DNA from: Amphiura filiformis
Lineage: Eukaryota > Echinodermata > Ophiuroidea > Amphilepidida > Amphiuridae
Reading direction: 5' to 3'
Assembly: GCF_039555335.1 (NCBI RefSeq)
Contig: NC_092629.1
Location: 4,235,912-4,299,911 of the forward strand
Length of the DNA: 64,000 nucleotides
Shown: positions 26,101 to 41,100 of the stretch, piece by piece
Layout: the number at the start of each line of letters is the position of its first letter
How positions within the stretch are numbered: position 1 is the first letter of the stretch
Made by a program: the position numbers and the translations under genes
The notes under the pieces: model-generated
Told to the model about the DNA's origin: nothing
The model's database searches: none
The model's input: the letters and a program-made list of their open reading frames with translations, nothing else

Positions 26101-29100
26101 TTCTATGGTTAATTTGGTATCAGTAGCTACACATTAATATGAACAATAACAGTGTATAGCATTTAATATGGTTTAAATCAGCCAAATTGGTTGTGTTTGT
26201 AGGTCAACAGAGCAATTTAGACATTGTAAACGGCCAAAATAGCTAGTGTTTTTTTCTTCTTTTTCACTTAAGCTTGTTATTTCAGATTAAAATGGACAGA
26301 AAGCAGGTATATTAATACTATTTCAGCGTTTTGGGTAAAGAATATCAACATTAAATTTATTTTTTAATCGTTCATTATGGCTTTAAACGTTGCAACTAAC
26401 CCTCTTCGTATAAAGAGAGGGAGGAGTAGCCGACAAATAATTGTTCTTTTACTTTGAACATAGCCAGAATTTCCTCATGTTAAGGGGGTGCTCACGTTAT
26501 GACGTCGTAGCAATGCTACGTGATTTTACTTAATTTGGTATCACTAGCTACAAAATGGTACCAACTATAACAGTGTATGGTGTTTAATATAAAAATAGAT
26601 TGGGTTCCCCCCTCTTGTAGTCCGTGTTACAGAAATAGCTGATTAGAACGAGGGTTAACGTTGTTTACCCAAGTAAGCATAAAAAGCAGCATGCTGTTTA
26701 TCTTGCTACAGGCTATACTACTAATGACATTACGACAAGTATGGCCGAAGATTACACAATGAACACAGTAGCAACAGGTATGGTTGCCTTTGGTACTCCA
26801 ATAGCAGTAACACCTGCAGATGATGGCCTTGGCGAAGGTGTGGAAGCTTTTGAAGTAACACTTACAGCTGATACAGAAGAACCGGTCACCTACACTCTGT
26901 GTACTCCGTCCACAGCTACAGTATTTCTCCTGGATCCAGTAGCAGCTGCAGCAGCACCAGGTATGTCTGCAATATCAGTGGTGGGATATAATCTTCTTAT
27001 TAAGGGCTATAGGATTATGTTCATTTTTAGCGGTAGCTGTAAAAGACAGAAAAGAGAAATGACAGAAATGACATTAAAAAAAGAAAAGTTTGGAGTAATA
27101 TATTAGTGAGTTGACAGGAAATTGTGGGAGTTAAATGTTGGGAGTCAATGTTTAAAGGTGCATGTTTCCATTAATTGATGGTTCGCTGGATTGCCATCAA
27201 ACTTGGTGGATGGCCAGGATGGGATGACCATCGAGTGACAAAGATGATCAAGGTCATGTGAAGGTCATCCGAGTATTGTTGTATTACCATCAAACTGTTG
27301 AGATTGTTGGATTACCATCAAACTTAGTGGATCACCAGCGAGTGCCATTACTGGCACTTGATGGTGATCACCCCCACGAAGTTTGATGGCAATCCAACAA
27401 TATATACTCGGATGACCTTCACATGACCTTGACCATTACTGGCACTCGGTGGTGATCTCATCTACCAAGTTTGATGGCAATCCAACAATCTATACTCGGA
27501 TGACCTTGACCATTACTGACACTCGATGGTGATCCCATCCACCAAGTTTGATGGCAATCCAACAATCTTTACTCGAATGACCTTCACATGACCTTGTCCA
27601 TTACTGGCACGCGATGGTGATCACATCCAGCAAGTTTGACGGAAAAGGCAATCGAGCAAACCATCAATTAATGGGAACATGCACCCGTAAACATTAAAGC
27701 CTTAATGTACGATCTTTTAAAAATTTTAGATTTTTCTTTTTTTCTTCCAAAATGATAATATGCAATCATTATGGAAATTCCCAATACATTTGGACGCGAA
27801 AAACATTGGAAATTTGCAAAGAAACATCATCATAAACTTCACCTCTATCACTTGACATATCTCGCACTTTTTGGATTACGACGGCGAGTGCGGCCTCAGA
27901 GTTAGTCTCCTACGCAGCCAGTTTGGTTATGCTCCCTCCACATGTGAAGACGGAACGTAACCAAACTGGCTTCGTAGGAGATTAAGATTTGCGATCGTTC
28001 CGACATATTATCATAACCTGAAAAAGTATGATAATATGTCGGACAGAAAATCATCCCGTTGCTCATAGATGTAAGTTGGAGCATGTGTAAGTATTACAAA
28101 TATGCCAATAAATCGGTTTTGAAAAAAAAATTAAAGGTATATTCTGAAAAAGATCGCACATTAGGCTTTAACTCCCAACATTTTATGTCCCACAGCTTCC
28201 TGTCAACTCTCCTGTCTCTTCCTCTTCCTGTCAAACTTTTCTGTCTTTTCTGTCATTTCTGTTTTCATTCTCTTACAGCTACCGTCATGATCTTATCATA
28301 TTAGGCTTGAAGTGTCTGCACAAGGTTTATGTTCTCTTCTTTCTTTTTCTTTCTTCTTAGACAGTCGCCAAATGATTGTCTAATTATTTCTCTCCAAATT
28401 TCTTCCTTAGTCCAGTCGAACATCGGCTGGACTAATATTTCAGTTCGTTCTTATTGTGAGCTCCCTGCCAATCGAAACAACAATCAAGCTGTTTGAGACA
28501 ACTTGTGTTACTGTCTTTCTGTACGGGTGTGAGTCGTGGGTAATCACCAAGGACATGGAAAACAAGATCAATGCCTATTCTTGAACAAATACATCTCAAT
28601 GCCTATTCTTTAACAAATTCATCAGGTCTGTTCATAGTAGAATATTGTTCGTTGTGATTTCATACGACTAGACCCATAAAATATCCACTTACTTGCAGAC
28701 GTTTCGGAAACTGTCAGTTTCCTTTATCGATGCTATTGTTGTAATGACGATCTTAAGAGTAATACAACTCGACTGCTGCTTAGCAACCAAGTTGTATTGC
28801 TCTTAAGATGGATAAAAGAAGCAATCACCATCAGGAAGCGGGGTAACATCATGAACAGAGACGAGGGGCAATACAACTTAAGTCACACAGTTGAAGTTGT
28901 GAAAGCATTAAAAAACTATTATATTATTTTAAGATAAGAATATGCTCTTTTTGGTCTTCATCCCTATGTCTTATCGCCCTTAATATGACATAAGAGCGAA
29001 CGGATGAGGCCGGTACAACAAACATGACGAAACCGGTTTGCCGTTTTTGGTCGGAGCTCAGTCCCGCAATGTAAAATACAAACATACGTTATTAGTCACA

Positions 29101-32100
29101 TTACGGTGAAAATGTTTTGTTAACATAGGTGTACAAAAGTAAGAATATTTGACATTGTCAAATCATTTTTCCTGTTGCATGTAGGCCACTGTCAGGTGCA
29201 GATCGCTAAAGAGGTGTCCCGCTTTTTACATTCATCGATCGCAACACATAGCTGCGTAGAGTGATTTTTCCAAATTTATCGTTTCACATAGTGACGTAAA
29301 GGTTTAGAGCTAGCTAAACGGAATATCCTATAATAGTTATTCCTTGTTAACTATTAAAAATACGTATTAATTTTGAGCAGGTTATGTTTCGGTTTTCGGT
29401 TTTGGTAAGAACGTTATAATAACATTAAATGTCGGGTTTTATAAAGGTTATGAAAACGTTTTAAAACGTTTTTTTTATGGAAACACACTACAACAACGTT
29501 TTTAAATTTTGTCAAAATGTTATTGTTTAATATTGTGATGTGCCCTGAGTAATTTAAATTGATGATTTATCTTTGTTTACAATTAAAATCTATTTCATGA
29601 GACATTTTAGGGATTACCCTTTCTTGCATCAACTTGATCAAAAACAAATTGAATCATTACTAATTTTGGATCATATGGAAAATCCCTGAGACTGTAAAGA
29701 AAGAATGAAATCACGGGAAAAGCCCACAGGAAGTGATGTAAGGTGAAAGGTTAATATTATGTTTAAGACTTGGGAATTTCCCAGACTGCAGAATAGTGTG
29801 AAGGTAGTAAATGGCCCATAATAGAATGGGGTTTTTCCCAGTGCTTGATATATAAGAAAATGTAAACATGATTCTTCACAGTTTATAATGTTGATCTGGG
29901 CTAGCTAGCTAATATATGCTTACAGTCCAATTCCTTCAGAGAATGGAAATTGCAAACCAGAATTATTTTATGTAGTCAATGTACTACTATCTGCCAGTGT
30001 TGTCGGAGAAGATCTACAATACGTCAAAGAGCGTACTTCTTCCAAGAAAGGAATATAATTATATTCTTCTGTCGACTTGCTGAAGTCTGGTTTATGCATA
30101 GATTATCTGAATATGATGATCTGTGGTTTTTGATCCAACACAATTACTGTCCAAATAAGTGGGGACAACTGCATCGCAGTCCTGCTTCCTGAAGATATTG
30201 TGTGAAAGGTGGAAATAGCACCAATTTTGGAGAAAGCAGCGCAAGGAGTTAATTTTGGAGAAAGCAGTGCAAGGAGTTAAGTTTGGAGAAAGCAGCGCAA
30301 TGATTTAAGCGTTTGGAGAACAGCGCAAGGAGATAAGAGTTTGGACAAAGCAACGTCATTTTTGTGTGAGGATTTTAATCGCAAGGATATTTATCAATGC
30401 AAGTGTACAAAGGACTTCGCTGATTTTCGCAGGACATGTGATCAAGGATATTTACAGCAGCCGTCTAGAACATTGCAAGAACTCTGTTATCTTCAAGAAG
30501 AAGAATGCTGGCTAAGTACTAATACGTTAAATTAATCATTGTGATTGTGTAATTATTTTATATGTGCATTTGTTGTCATATATTGTACCAATCATATACT
30601 ACATTCAATTAAAGACTTAGATTTTGTTAGCTTAATCAAACAGTGTATTTGTGTTGTGCATTCGTGTGAATTTGGGTAAGAGGTGATTTTGGTGTGTATT
30701 GCAAACTGTTTGGCCAAATATTTTGCCCGCACTAAAATAACACTATGTTAATATAAATATTTTTAATATATTAAAGTAAGTTTTCCAAAACATATTTTGG
30801 AATTTATTATGAAACGTTTTCTGAAATATAAAGAATGATATCAACAACGTTTTTGTGTTTTTTGGGTATGTACAGATTAATTACATTAATATGCTTCATT
30901 CTATTTAAAAATACTAACATATATAATTGCCTGTTTTGGTAGTGCCTTGCATTTCATTTGCAAAATCCAGCTACTTTGTAACAGAAGGTGGGGAAGCATC
31001 CATAGGACTTGTGATTTCCAACGTAGACGCTGCAGTGTTGCCTTCTGTTAGTATAGGTAAGGTTTTACATTGATATGTAAGGTTCAGATTGCTGAAAATG
31101 ATTTACAGAAAATTGAAAACTCCACACTCGAAATGTATGTAGGTATCGAGGTTTTAACCAAAACCTACAAATTTTAAAATAACCAGACATTATTGAAACT
31201 TAAACTATCATTCACTGACTGCACACTAGTCATTTAATTCGTAATAAAAATCAACGAGATACTTATTGCATCTAATTTCACTGCGCACGGTTTTGCGTGT
31301 TTGTTCGGTTCTATGCTGAGGCCTACGCTACGACATATTTATTTCGCGGTTGAAATCGCTGCAGGAAAATTGCAGTTGCGTTTGTAGTCAGATAAATACT
31401 GGCTCATAAACGTATCATAGCATTCGCCTTTTTCTTTATTTCACGCCTTTTTCTTTAGTTGACGAGCTTTTTGTAAAAATTTAGTTATGTGCAGAATAAA
31501 GAAAGGTAGTTAATACAAAATACGTCTTTTAACCTTTGTTTTATATCAGTAGCATATCCGGGTCCGAAGTTATTGCCCTATGTGATTTCCGAAACAATAA
31601 TTTACGATTTAAACACTTTTCTTCTATTTCACTTTTTTGGAAGCAAGCTCTTCTTTATGTAGAATGATCAAATTATAAATGGAAGGAAACAATTGACTCT
31701 AACGATAAAACCTATGAAAATATCTATTTCTTCTGGATAGCCTTTACCGCTACACCCGTATCGACCAGTGCGACTGATTACACAGTAGACTCAAGTCCAG
31801 TTGATGTTACAGTCCCAGCTGGAGAGATTTCAGTAGGAGCTATGGATGATGGCCTTGTTGAAGGTGTGGAAGCGTTTCAAATATGCATCGATCCACCTGC
31901 AAATCCGACCGACTACAAACTCGGCACTCCTTCTGATGTCACAGTATGGATATTAGATGCCGCAGTTGTGACTCCGGGTAGGTACACCTATTCAGGTACA
32001 CCAGATTAAAAAGACCCAAAAAACCACACGTACTACATTTGTATATCAATGACCGTACAGTGCATCTTGCTTTCACTGAGTGGGTTATATAGGTTTTTTC

Positions 32101-35100
32101 TTAATTTTCACGTGATGAGTCGACTTTTGCCATGTCCCCTTTTTGTTCATACTGTAGTCGTCGATATCGGTATTACTAGGAACAAAAAACTAATAGATTC
32201 GAGGATTTTAAATGGTTTGGGAGATTTTGTCCACCATTTTTTATTAGAATTTTTTTTGATGTACGATTTGTCGGTCAGGATGTAATGAGAGTTGACTTTT
32301 AACCCCATGGATTATATTCATGGCATTTCTCTATGATCACTTAAACACTCTGCCTTTGTCTTTCACACACTTGATTACGGAACATCATTAACATAAAATC
32401 AACTGTTTACAGTCACTGCCTGAAATTGAGTTGTTTTTGTTAGGGAAATAAGAGGCTGAAATGAGGTATTTTTGTATATTCTAGATTTTCTCGGGAATCA
32501 ACGTATGGAGAGTGCTGTATTTTGGAATAATAGTAGAACACAAACGTCAAGCGCATAAGACCATCTTTGTCTTGTTGGAAAGGTTTTAGTTTATTTATAA
32601 TGTTTGATCAAATAGTTTATTTATAATGTGTGGTCAAATATGTGTTATGTGTTATGTTATTGTTTGTTATTGTTGGCAAACACAAGGCGTTTCTTTGCAA
32701 TGGTAAATTTATTTAAAAAAATGTTCTGTTCATTTGCGGTTGAATCATATGAATGATTAGATTTACATATTATTTTGTAATATTTAAGCCCTATTTACAT
32801 GCATTTTTTTACATTTTCATACATTTCCAGCATGTTGTATCGGTCATCCCACCTACATGTACGCATGCACAGATTGTTGTTTGATTTGCATCACTTATCA
32901 TTGTACTGAGTACTATCTCTCAAATGTGACCAGTCATTATATTTTAATATGTTTTTGGAGATAATTAATGTCATTTTTAATATCTGCTTTTTCATTTTCG
33001 CAATTTTTGCAGAATAACATGCTTCCATCTATGTCCTAAAAAGGTTTAAGTTCAAAGACGTTCCATTTCCATCCAAGTTTAATGGCAAGTCTCATATTTT
33101 ACCAACAGCAGACCTAGGACCTAGAATCTATTCTTTCCTATAACTATCAATATTATGCATCATGTACTTTTGCTGGGTTTTTTTTTGGACTTTATAAACA
33201 CATATCTTTGCTGTAATTTAAAAGGTCCGCCTTTTTGCGTGATTTGTCAGTGTGCCTAGTCTATTGATGTTATGCTAATACCGTTACGTAATGTGTGTGA
33301 TATAGCTTTTACATGTGTTGTTTATGTGATCATAGAGCAATGCCATGAAAATAATTCATTATGGGGTTACAAGTCAACCCTCATTACATTCTGACCGACC
33401 CTAGCCAAAACCCTAACTTAATAAAAACCCTAAGAATGATAGCAAGTAGACCGTTTTACCAATGATGAAAATAAAATGAAAATATGTTAAAGCCGAATTG
33501 ACATGGTATGTATTCAATGAGCTGAAAGCTCGTTTAAACTGTTATGTATATACCCCGGCGGGGGCACTCACTAAAAATGGGTGACGGGGATGTGCGGTCA
33601 CATTGACCCCCATTTTCAACTCCCTCTCACGCAATGACACCTTTTTTGTTTTAATGAACTTTGTCTTTCAAACATAACGTCCTCGGGAGACAAATAATTG
33701 TAGGCCAATTATTTCATACAGAAGTGTCAATGTTTTAAGCACAAACATTAAAACTGTGCTCAGCCTGCATAGACTTGTACAGGGTAGCCCATCCTAATTG
33801 GGTATTTATTAGTGTTTACGGCTTAGAATTCTCAAAAAATGTTAGTTAGGCCCTTTTGCCCATGGATGGCAGAATACCTGTATTGTTTTAAACATTTTCA
33901 GTCATCGCTTTATTAAAATATTTTTGTAACTCCCAGAGAGGGTTGCACCCTCCTTTTGGTAAATGAGGCTTATACATGCACAATATATTATCGTTTCTGA
34001 CTCGCAGGGCTGCACGTGCTATATACATGTGTGGGCCAGTATAATGAAGCCTCTCATTTTTCTTGTCATAAGACGGTCTGGATTTTTGCAATTTATAGGA
34101 AAAGTCAACATAGGCCTAGGTCCCAAAAGTTTCTTTCAGATATTAAAATTTTGAAAATTAATCAGTGCGTAAGTTTAATGATATTGGCATAATCTCTCAC
34201 TCTCTTCGCTGTCTCTCCCTCTCCCCTCTCTCTTCCCCTTAGCAACCTACTGGATTGAGTTCTGTGACTACAAAGCTGATGAATCCCAATCACCATTCAT
34301 GTTTAACATCAAGAGATCGACTACTGGAGATTTAGCCACTATAAGTAAGTCATTGCTCAAAAAGTGAGCTGCAGAAATGCCTAAGACCAATGTATTATTT
34401 TGAGAATGGAGCAAGGTATACAAGTAAAGTTGGTATGCATATTGGAAAATGCCTTGCCACAGGAGTTTGTTCTTGATGAATATTAGACTGTCCCACAGTC
34501 TCGGTTCGGTCCGGCCTGGATAATTGAACGATACATAATTACATAATAGACTACCAAAATATGCCATAGTCCTTCAACCCCCCCCCCCCCGGATTCTAAA
34601 TACACAGCCCAAAACCAATTCCTCTCTCTACACAAATTAGCTCAAATTGATGCCACTACACTGATCACACCTCCTATATTGAACGCTAAAATTCAGTGAC
34701 CGCTCCCCACGCCGATACTGTTCCGAAGTGTTAGAGATTTCACTTCCAAATATTCGTTCAACGAAGCCCGGTGATTCTGATGTCAATTACGAAAGCCCCG
34801 CCCCAGTTTCAATTCAAATATGGTAGCACAAATCTATGCCGAGGGATGTGACGCAAGATCGGATGGGACACTTGTCATTGCTTGTCAACAACTGAGAGGT
34901 ATTGAGCTCAAGTGGCACGCGTCTGATAGACCTATGGTACGCGCAACAATAAAAGGCAACCACTCGACTCGGACTTAGGCCTATTGTCCATATTGCGTAT
35001 ATTATCGCGTGCGGTTTGCAAATATTTAATAAATTTTAATAAAATAAATTTTGGATAAATAAATTTGCACATTATTTAGCTAGGGAAGCCTTTTCAAATA

Positions 35101-38100
35101 TCCCCGCGCTGCCAAGCTGCGTTGATTGGTCGGATACAATATCGTTGTTTTAGTCGCTTACACAAACGTTAATGTAGTGAAAACATGGACATGGTATATA
35201 GAAAGATTGCGTGACTCCAAATCCGTAAAATTGAACTCCCAGCATTTTGTGGGAACTGGAAGTCAAATTGCTTACAGACTGGGAGGGTCCATGTATTGGG
35301 TTGATTTTTAATGCTATGTAATCTACATTACCAGTCGTTCTCCATGGACCCGAGGGAGGGTCTAGATGAATATTGACTTGATAAAATCAAAAGTATTGAT
35401 TTTGGACACTTTTGCAGCTCGGATAAATAATACGAAATTCGACCTCTAAAAAGCATTTAGAAATAATGAATTTAGTTTTTCTTGAAGCAACATCAAAATT
35501 GTTAATAACTTAATTTCAGAAAATATGACTTAAGCGCTAGAAGATATATCTTATTTGAACGTGTTCGATCCCTCATTTTACTATTTAGTTATTTTAAGGC
35601 CGGCAAATAGTAACACTGTCTGTTTATCTTCTAAATAATAATTATAAATGCCTTATGTCTAATTTGTGTCCTGGCATAGCTGTATTATGTCTTCGTTAAA
35701 AATAGGGCCGCATTGAAAATATTATAATCTTAACTACTGACAGAGCAATGGGCTATTCAAGTTGAGATCAAAGCACCCCCTGTGGAAGACACGACCTTAA
35801 TCTCCTATACAAGGAGTGTGAATTTAAATGGGGTTACCTGAATGGGTGACTCCATTAGAAATCTACACCCCCTCTAATCTAAATTTTCTGCTCGGTTTGC
35901 TCGCCGTAATTGATAGCCACAAGCGCCAAATGCAGATGGGGTCATGATAACAACATTATTTATTGAACTACCCAGCAAACACGTTTTCGACATTATTCGC
36001 AAAAGGTTATAAAAAGGTTGTCAGAAAACGTTTAAATGTCGGGTTATATAAAGGGTACATTAATGGTATAAAACGTTTTCATAACATTAAAAAACATTTG
36101 TTGGTAATTTACTGCACAACAAACACAAATGTTTTACAGAAAACATTTAAATGTCGGGTTATATAAAGGGTATAAAAACGTTTTAATAACATTCCAAAAA
36201 CATTTTGCAAAAAATGTTTGCCCAAAATATTTACAATAACGTTTTTAAAATGTTTTCACGAACTTTATATAACCCGACATTTAAATGTTATTAAAACGTT
36301 TTGTAAAAAACATTTTAAGAACATTTCTGTGTTTGCTGAGGCAAATATTTTAACATAATGTTATTTAAGTGTTGACAAAATATTTGGCCAAAAATGTTTG
36401 CAAAATAGTTTACAATGACATTTCGAAAACATTTTAAAAATATATTATATAACCCGACATTTCAATGTTATTAAAACCTTTTTACCTAAACCAAAACCCA
36501 AAATATAACTTATTTAAAACGTTTTAAAAACGTTTTTGTGTTTGCTGGGTATATACACATATTCACATTTTATTGCAAAGGTAACCACAGTAATATACAA
36601 CACATTTAATACAAGCGGAGCTTAATAATGCAATAATTACGCAAAGATGAAGCAGATAACGAGGGGAAACCAATGATGGTTGGGACAATTACACACATAC
36701 ACGTTTGCATTTTTGGAAAGGGTAATTAATTCCCAGAAAATGTTTCTACATAAGAGTAATATTTTCCGCCATTTCTTAAAGCGTGTTCTACCCGCAACGT
36801 TAGTGCTACAGCAAATTTGGACTTCGAGCCTCTAAATGCCGTGACAGCGACGTTTGCCGCCGAATCTGATACTACCACTTGCCGTGTGAATATACTACCT
36901 GATCAATCACAGGAAGATCCTGAAGTCTTTGAGATTTCAATTAGCAGTCCAAGTACCGGCGAGCTTGGAGACATTATCAAAGCAACAGTGACTCTTTACG
37001 ATTCTTCTTCTTCCCGTGAGTATTTTTGACAGAAAAGTCGACTGAAAAGTCTACAGTGAAAAGTTCAGTGAATAGATTCATCAGGTTTGTACTACTTGAT
37101 GTCTACAAAGTTGTTTTAATTATTGCCATGAGTATTCCAAGTAAATAACAGAAGGTTAAAAATACTGGCAAACATGATTTTTCTGGTTCAAACATGTTTG
37201 CTTGACAACTCCATTAAATGAGTACTCACGACTTTAGCTTTCGCCATGTTTGAATTTATTACACATGCATCTATTTAATGACATTTTTAGCATATGTATT
37301 TTGAAATATCGTGTAACATTCATGACATTTGTCATACGAGTATTAAAAGTGTTTGTGACGTCGACGAGGAGTCATTCATCCCAACAATTTTTCATAATAA
37401 ATTAACTTTGGATGCCTATCCCATTTGGTATAGTCTACCTGGACCTATATACAGTTACCATGGGGTACTAAAACACTTTAATTTCGCGGCAACTTTATTT
37501 CGCGAATCGCCAATAAGCCACATTTTCGCGGCAATTTAATTCGCGAATCAAAAAAAAAAAATTAGAAGCTTAAAATGCACTGTATTCCTTGTCAAAGTTT
37601 TCGAATTCATAACCTGAATTTTCTCTTGTTTTCGGGTAGAATTTTCATCTTACCTTTCCCAACAGAATGTTGCAATTTATTTAGAAACTAAATATGTCGG
37701 TTTTATTCTCGGAACTTAAATGCAAACTATGAAGAAAATTATTTTAATTTGCGAACTTTGACCAACACGTTTTACAATGCATTAATGGACTCAATGGAGG
37801 CTGCCATTTTGGATATATCCCACCATGCCCTTTGGAAACAAATTTTTTTTTAAACTTTATTTTTTCATCCTACAACACTAAACAATAATATATTTTTTTT
37901 TTTTTTTCTAGCCCGTGAGGGTCTTTATTAAAGTGACACAAAAAACAACAATATACAAACATGTATATTAACAAAAACACACACAAAAATTACATCAGCC
38001 AGCAATGATTTTTACATAATATATGACAAAAACTTTTCTAAAATGGTATTATCAATACATTGGTTCCCATTTCTTGACATGAACACCATATTTATCTTTA

Positions 38101-41100
38101 CTGAAGGCAATATTTTTCTCAACTTTTTCCATAAAGTATAACCACACCTTGAAATCAGAGAAATTCAATTTTAATTCTTGAACTCTACACTTGTAAATGT
38201 ATCTTTTTGCATAATGTATAATCATATTTATGAAAACCATATTTATATCATCTTTATAGCATCCAAGACAAATGTCAAAATATGTTAGCTGCACATTGAT
38301 ATTTACATCTTTCAGCCATTTCATAATATTGTCCCAAAACCTTGATACACTGTGACAATCCCACATTAAATGTCTCATTGTTTCCTTAGCTTTCTTACAA
38401 AATGAGCATCTGTCACTTTCAATTTTTCCAATTTTAAACAAGAATTCATTTGTTGGAAGAATCCTATGGATGAACCTAAATTGAAAATAGTGATCTTTAG
38501 TTTCAATTGTACACCTGTATGGCATTGAAAACACCTGCTTCCAATCAACATCCATCATGCCCCTCTCACAATTAAATTCAATCTCCCATTTATGCTTAGC
38601 TGTTGGGATGATTGTGCTTTGCTGACACAGCAATTGATATGCAAATGAGCAAACCTTTTTGGCAGCTCTGAGTTGGTTAATCAACTGTATCTCACGGTCT
38701 AGCATGCTAGTAGGGGTCAACTGATGTTTATAATGTTTGGAGACTGCATTAATTACACTGAAATACTTTAAAAAGTTACACTTAATATTGTACTTTGCTT
38801 GAAATTCTTCATATGTCATAAAATGATTTTCAAAAATTAAGTCTCCAACAAAGTTCACACCTATTTCACACCATGATTTATAATAAATTGTTTCTCTGTT
38901 TATCTTAACATGAGAATTATGCCATAAAATATCATCATTATTTTCAACACAAATATTTCTCAAATTAAACCATGACTTCATAACCTCACACAAAAAGGAG
39001 TTATGAATATTCTTATACTTAAAATCATTGACTGACCTTGGTTTACAATACCAAACCCATTCACCACCAACTTTGGAAAGTTCCTTGTAGAAAAGGCTTT
39101 TCCATTTTCCTTTATTATCATCATCTAAATATCTCTTTACCCATGTCACTTTTAAGGCATTACAAAAATGAGAAATATTTGTCATTTTTAAACCTCCATT
39201 TTCTTTGTTACAGTACATTACATCTCTCTTAACCTTATCTGGTTTACTATTCCAAATAAATTTGAAAATAATTTGCTCCACTTGTTTCATGTATTTTGAG
39301 GAGGGGGTAGGTAAAACAGAAAATAAATAAGTTAATTGTGAAAGAGCCAGTGATTTAACAATTGTAATTCTGCCTATTGGGGTCAGGTCCCTCTGCGACC
39401 AGATGTCTAAAACAGTTTTTAACTTCTTTAATTGAGGATCAAAATTTAGCTCAAACAGCTTAGTCTTATCCAAAGAGACATTTATCCCAAGAAATTTAAC
39501 CGGGCCCTTTGACCACTGATAATTTTCCTCTGGAATTGGATTATCAACATTATCTTTTAAAGAGCCAATTTTGAGAAAAGTGGATTTATCGATATTTAAC
39601 TTCAAACCAGAAACTGTACCAAAATTTTGTATGATATCAACTGCATTCAAAATTGATTCTCTGGATCCATCTAAAATAAGTGTGGTATCATCTGCAAATT
39701 GAGTGATTTTAACATGGTTATCATTAATTACAATACCTTTCACCTTTTTATTTTTACGAATAGAGATACCCATAAGTTCTGCACATAATATGAAAATATA
39801 ACAACTTAAAGGGCAGCCTTGACGCACGCCGCGAGATAATTTTAAAAATTTGACATATAACCATTATTTACAACACAACTACTTATTTCTGTATAAAATA
39901 CTTTGACCCATTTTTTCAGATCTCTTCCAAAACCAAATAATTCTAGACTCTTTTGCACAAAATTCCATTCAAGTTTGTCATATGCTTTTTCAAAGTCAAT
40001 AAAGAAAAGGATACCCGGTACATTATACTCTTCTGTATACTCAATGATATCAAGTACTAGCCTAGCATTTTCACCAATATATCTATTTGGCAAAAAACCT
40101 GTTTGATCACATGATATAATAGAATGCAAATTCTTTTTCATTCGATTGGCAATCACTTTGGCAGCTATTTTGTAGTCAACATTCAAAAGGGAGATCGGCC
40201 TCCAGTTTTTTAAAAATTCTTCATCTTGCCCTTCTTTGGGAATCAATGTAATAACACCTCTACGTTGACTCACTGACAAACAACCTTGATTGAAGATTTA
40301 AAGATTTCACCAAAATAGGCCCAATTTGGTTCCAGAAAATTTTGAAGAATTCTACAGGATAGCCATCAGACCCTGGACTTTTGCCATTTGGCATAGATTT
40401 TACAACATTGAGACACTCACCAATTGTCATAATTCCCTCACATGAGTTGGCCTGTTCATTTGACACCTTGGGAATATCATTTAAAGTAATGCCTAGTTTA
40501 TTGAGAATACTTTTACTATCCTGATTATCAATTGTACTTGTATAAAGTGCAGAGTAGAAATCAACTTCTTCATCCAGAATTGCAGCACTACCAGTAATAA
40601 CATTACCATGCTTATCTTTTAACTTACAAACACTCTTCTTTGTGAAGTGCCGTTTTTCTAAATTTAAGAAGTATTTGAAATTCTTTTCACCTTCTTCGAC
40701 CCACCTGGCTCTACTGCGTATCATGGCCCCTTTGGCCCTATAATTATACATAGATTCCAATTCCCTTTGTTTAACTTCAATAGATGCCAGTACATCTGGG
40801 TTAGAATTTTGTGCATACAACATTTCCAAATTTGTAATTTCATTCTCAAGAGATTTTTGCAAGTTATTTCGCTCTTTAGCTTTTTTAACAGAATATCTTA
40901 TAGTATTACCTCTTACAACACATTTTATAGTCTCCCATAAAATACTAGGATCGGCTTCACTATTCTCCTTTACAATATTGTCAATGTCTGCTTTTACCAT
41001 GTTTACATAATTAATATCATTCAATAACGAAACATTTAATTTCCAGTACCCTTTACCTGGCTTTTCATAATTGTCATTAAACACAGTAGAAATTAATGAG

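Noticed and set aside
39038..39232. Plus-strand frame inside the L1-type LINE
   Set aside because: Antisense shadow of the minus-strand ORF2.
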